Shown: piece by piece, positions 62,918 to 64,000 of the stretch
How the letters are laid out: every line of letters starts with the position of its first letter
How positions within the stretch are numbered: position 1 is the stretch's first letter
DNA from: Pyrenophora tritici-repentis
Taxonomy: Eukaryota; Ascomycota; Dothideomycetes; Pleosporales; Pleosporaceae
Assembly (NCBI RefSeq): GCF_003171515.1
Contig: NC_089392.1
Coordinates: 186,001 to 250,000 of the forward strand
Direction of reading: 5' to 3'
Length of the DNA stretch: 64,000 bases
The notes under the pieces: generated by a model
The model's database searches: none
The model's input: only the letters and a program-made list of their open reading frames with translations
What the model was told of the DNA's origin: nothing
Program-made: the position numbers and the translations under genes

Positions 62918-64000
62918 TTTTTTTCTTAGCAAATTTCACTGTCACTTCTCTGTTATTATGATGATTGACGTTTTCTTGTGCAACCGGTAAGATTGATATC
63001 TTTTAGATTTTCTCTAGGCTTTTTTTATGTACCACTTAGGTCTTATGTGATTCATCTTCCCTATGGTTGGCTATGGAATGAAACCTCATGTCCCCATCAA
63101 CTAGGGCAAAGGCTACTGTTACAAAAGTAAAAGAGAAAGAAAAGGGGAATGCATATTTCTCGTTCGTGGATCAAAATTCTATTCATTCACATCCGTTCTA
63201 TAAGAATTGCAGTCGGATATCGCCTTGCAAACCGGTGTCGGGACATCAAGAGAGAAGAGCGGCTGTCGAAGATTGTAACTGCGTGAGCAGTGTCGGGTAG
63301 AGGCTGTGGATCAACGATTGTATTGCTATCTGTTGTCGTGTTGTGATGTATGTGTACAAGAGCTCTCGGCTCAGAGGTAAGTGCACTTGCCCACCAGGCA
63401 GTGCCTGCTACAATAGGATATCATGTGACTCTAGTCACGTGGTTACAAAGATCGTACCACCAGTCACGACTTCTCTCCGGGTGCAACGTAGCGACCATTT
63501 ACCGCAGACATCAGACCTTTGTACGTCATTCCAGGTTACTTTCAGCGCCCCCGAAAATAGACGTATTCTCCACATCCAGGTAGCGCAGCCTCGGTTACAA
63601 TGTAAGGTCTACCGCACGGTCCGGACGGGTGGCGCATGTAGCTAGTTACGACAGAAGCTTTCCAAGCTTCCCAGCATGCGCGCATATACCAAACTTCCAA
63701 AGGCTTCACAACGTACAAACATGTGTAACACGAGGAGAAAAGCGCCTCTTCCGTCATTCTACCAAATTGACATCATTAGCAGAAGCTTGCGCCCGCCAGC
63801 CGTACTTCCCGACACTTTATCGCGCGCCAGGCTCGTGTCCGAAAATACCATCCGCACTAAGGATGGTCACTTTCAGTGCACTACGACCGACTCATGGCAC
63901 CGTCGCAATTCAACCCGCCGATCACAGGGCAAGTGAGGCAAAGCGCCCGTCCAAAGCGGAGACTCGAGCACGCGACGCACGGTTCACGTCCGAAACGGCG
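62918..64000. other. Intergenic to window end
   Basis: No supported gene or repeat was recognised. Confidence 0.35.

Noticed and set aside
1..64000. CRISPR array, rRNA or tRNA genes
   Set aside because: No regularly spaced repeats, rRNA motifs or tRNA cloverleaf were found on reading; tRNA absence is not certain without a covariance search.

Overview
The window looks like a repeat-rich stretch of a filamentous ascomycete chromosome, most likely a dothideomycete of the Pleosporales type. The evidence is short GT-AG introns (about 40-150 bp), fungal gene families (DUF3176, long-chain fatty alcohol oxidase, UstYa-like, FYVE, Dus1), fungal transposon classes (Copia, Tad-like LINE, pogo/Fot1, hAT) and C-to-T/G-to-A changes of the RIP type in CpA/TpG context. 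The species is inferred, not shown.

Layout: 1-4.3 kb holds a GFA-family gene and little else. 4.3-7.4 kb is a hAT element with a one-base frameshift. 8.5-9.9 kb is a GT8 glycosyltransferase. 9.99-12.72 kb is a structurally intact hAT element with a perfect TIR and 8-bp TSD, followed by a 158-bp hairpin MITE. 14.46-21.51 kb is a RIP-degraded pogo/Fot1 element split by a young Copia element (identical LTRs, intact gag and pol). Gag and pol share one frame, separated by a single UGA in a UGA-CUA context. 21.7-24.5 kb is a GH78 rhamnosidase. 24.6-28 kb holds a truncated FAD monooxygenase and a CocE/NonD-type hydrolase gene broken by three MITE insertions. 28.0-29.1 kb is a Copia gag/LTR fragment joined to a LINE 5' fragment.

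30-43.6 kb is the ordinary gene-rich part: GNAT acetyltransferase, fatty alcohol oxidase, FYVE protein, tRNA-dihydrouridine synthase Dus1, an RNase H-fold protein, and a secreted alpha/beta-hydrolase-like protein that has lost its catalytic residues. 44.6-46.8 kb is a multi-exon DUF3176 membrane protein.

47.4-62.0 kb is a second transposon cluster. A host membrane-protein gene starting at 47963 is interrupted by a 128-bp MITE and a 4.6-kb 5'-truncated LINE, yet its frame reads straight through to 54187 once both insertions and their duplications are discounted. A second, full-length LINE copy lies in inverse orientation at 55.7-62.0 kb. It is mutated in RIP fashion and carries a solo LTR. A UstYa-like gene begins 78 bp beyond it.

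The main story is a layered history of mobile elements: old RIP-hit copies (pogo, the inverse LINE) beside young intact ones (Copia, hAT-2, the truncated LINE, three hAT-type MITE families with identical or near-identical copies). Target-site duplications let the order of events be read directly.
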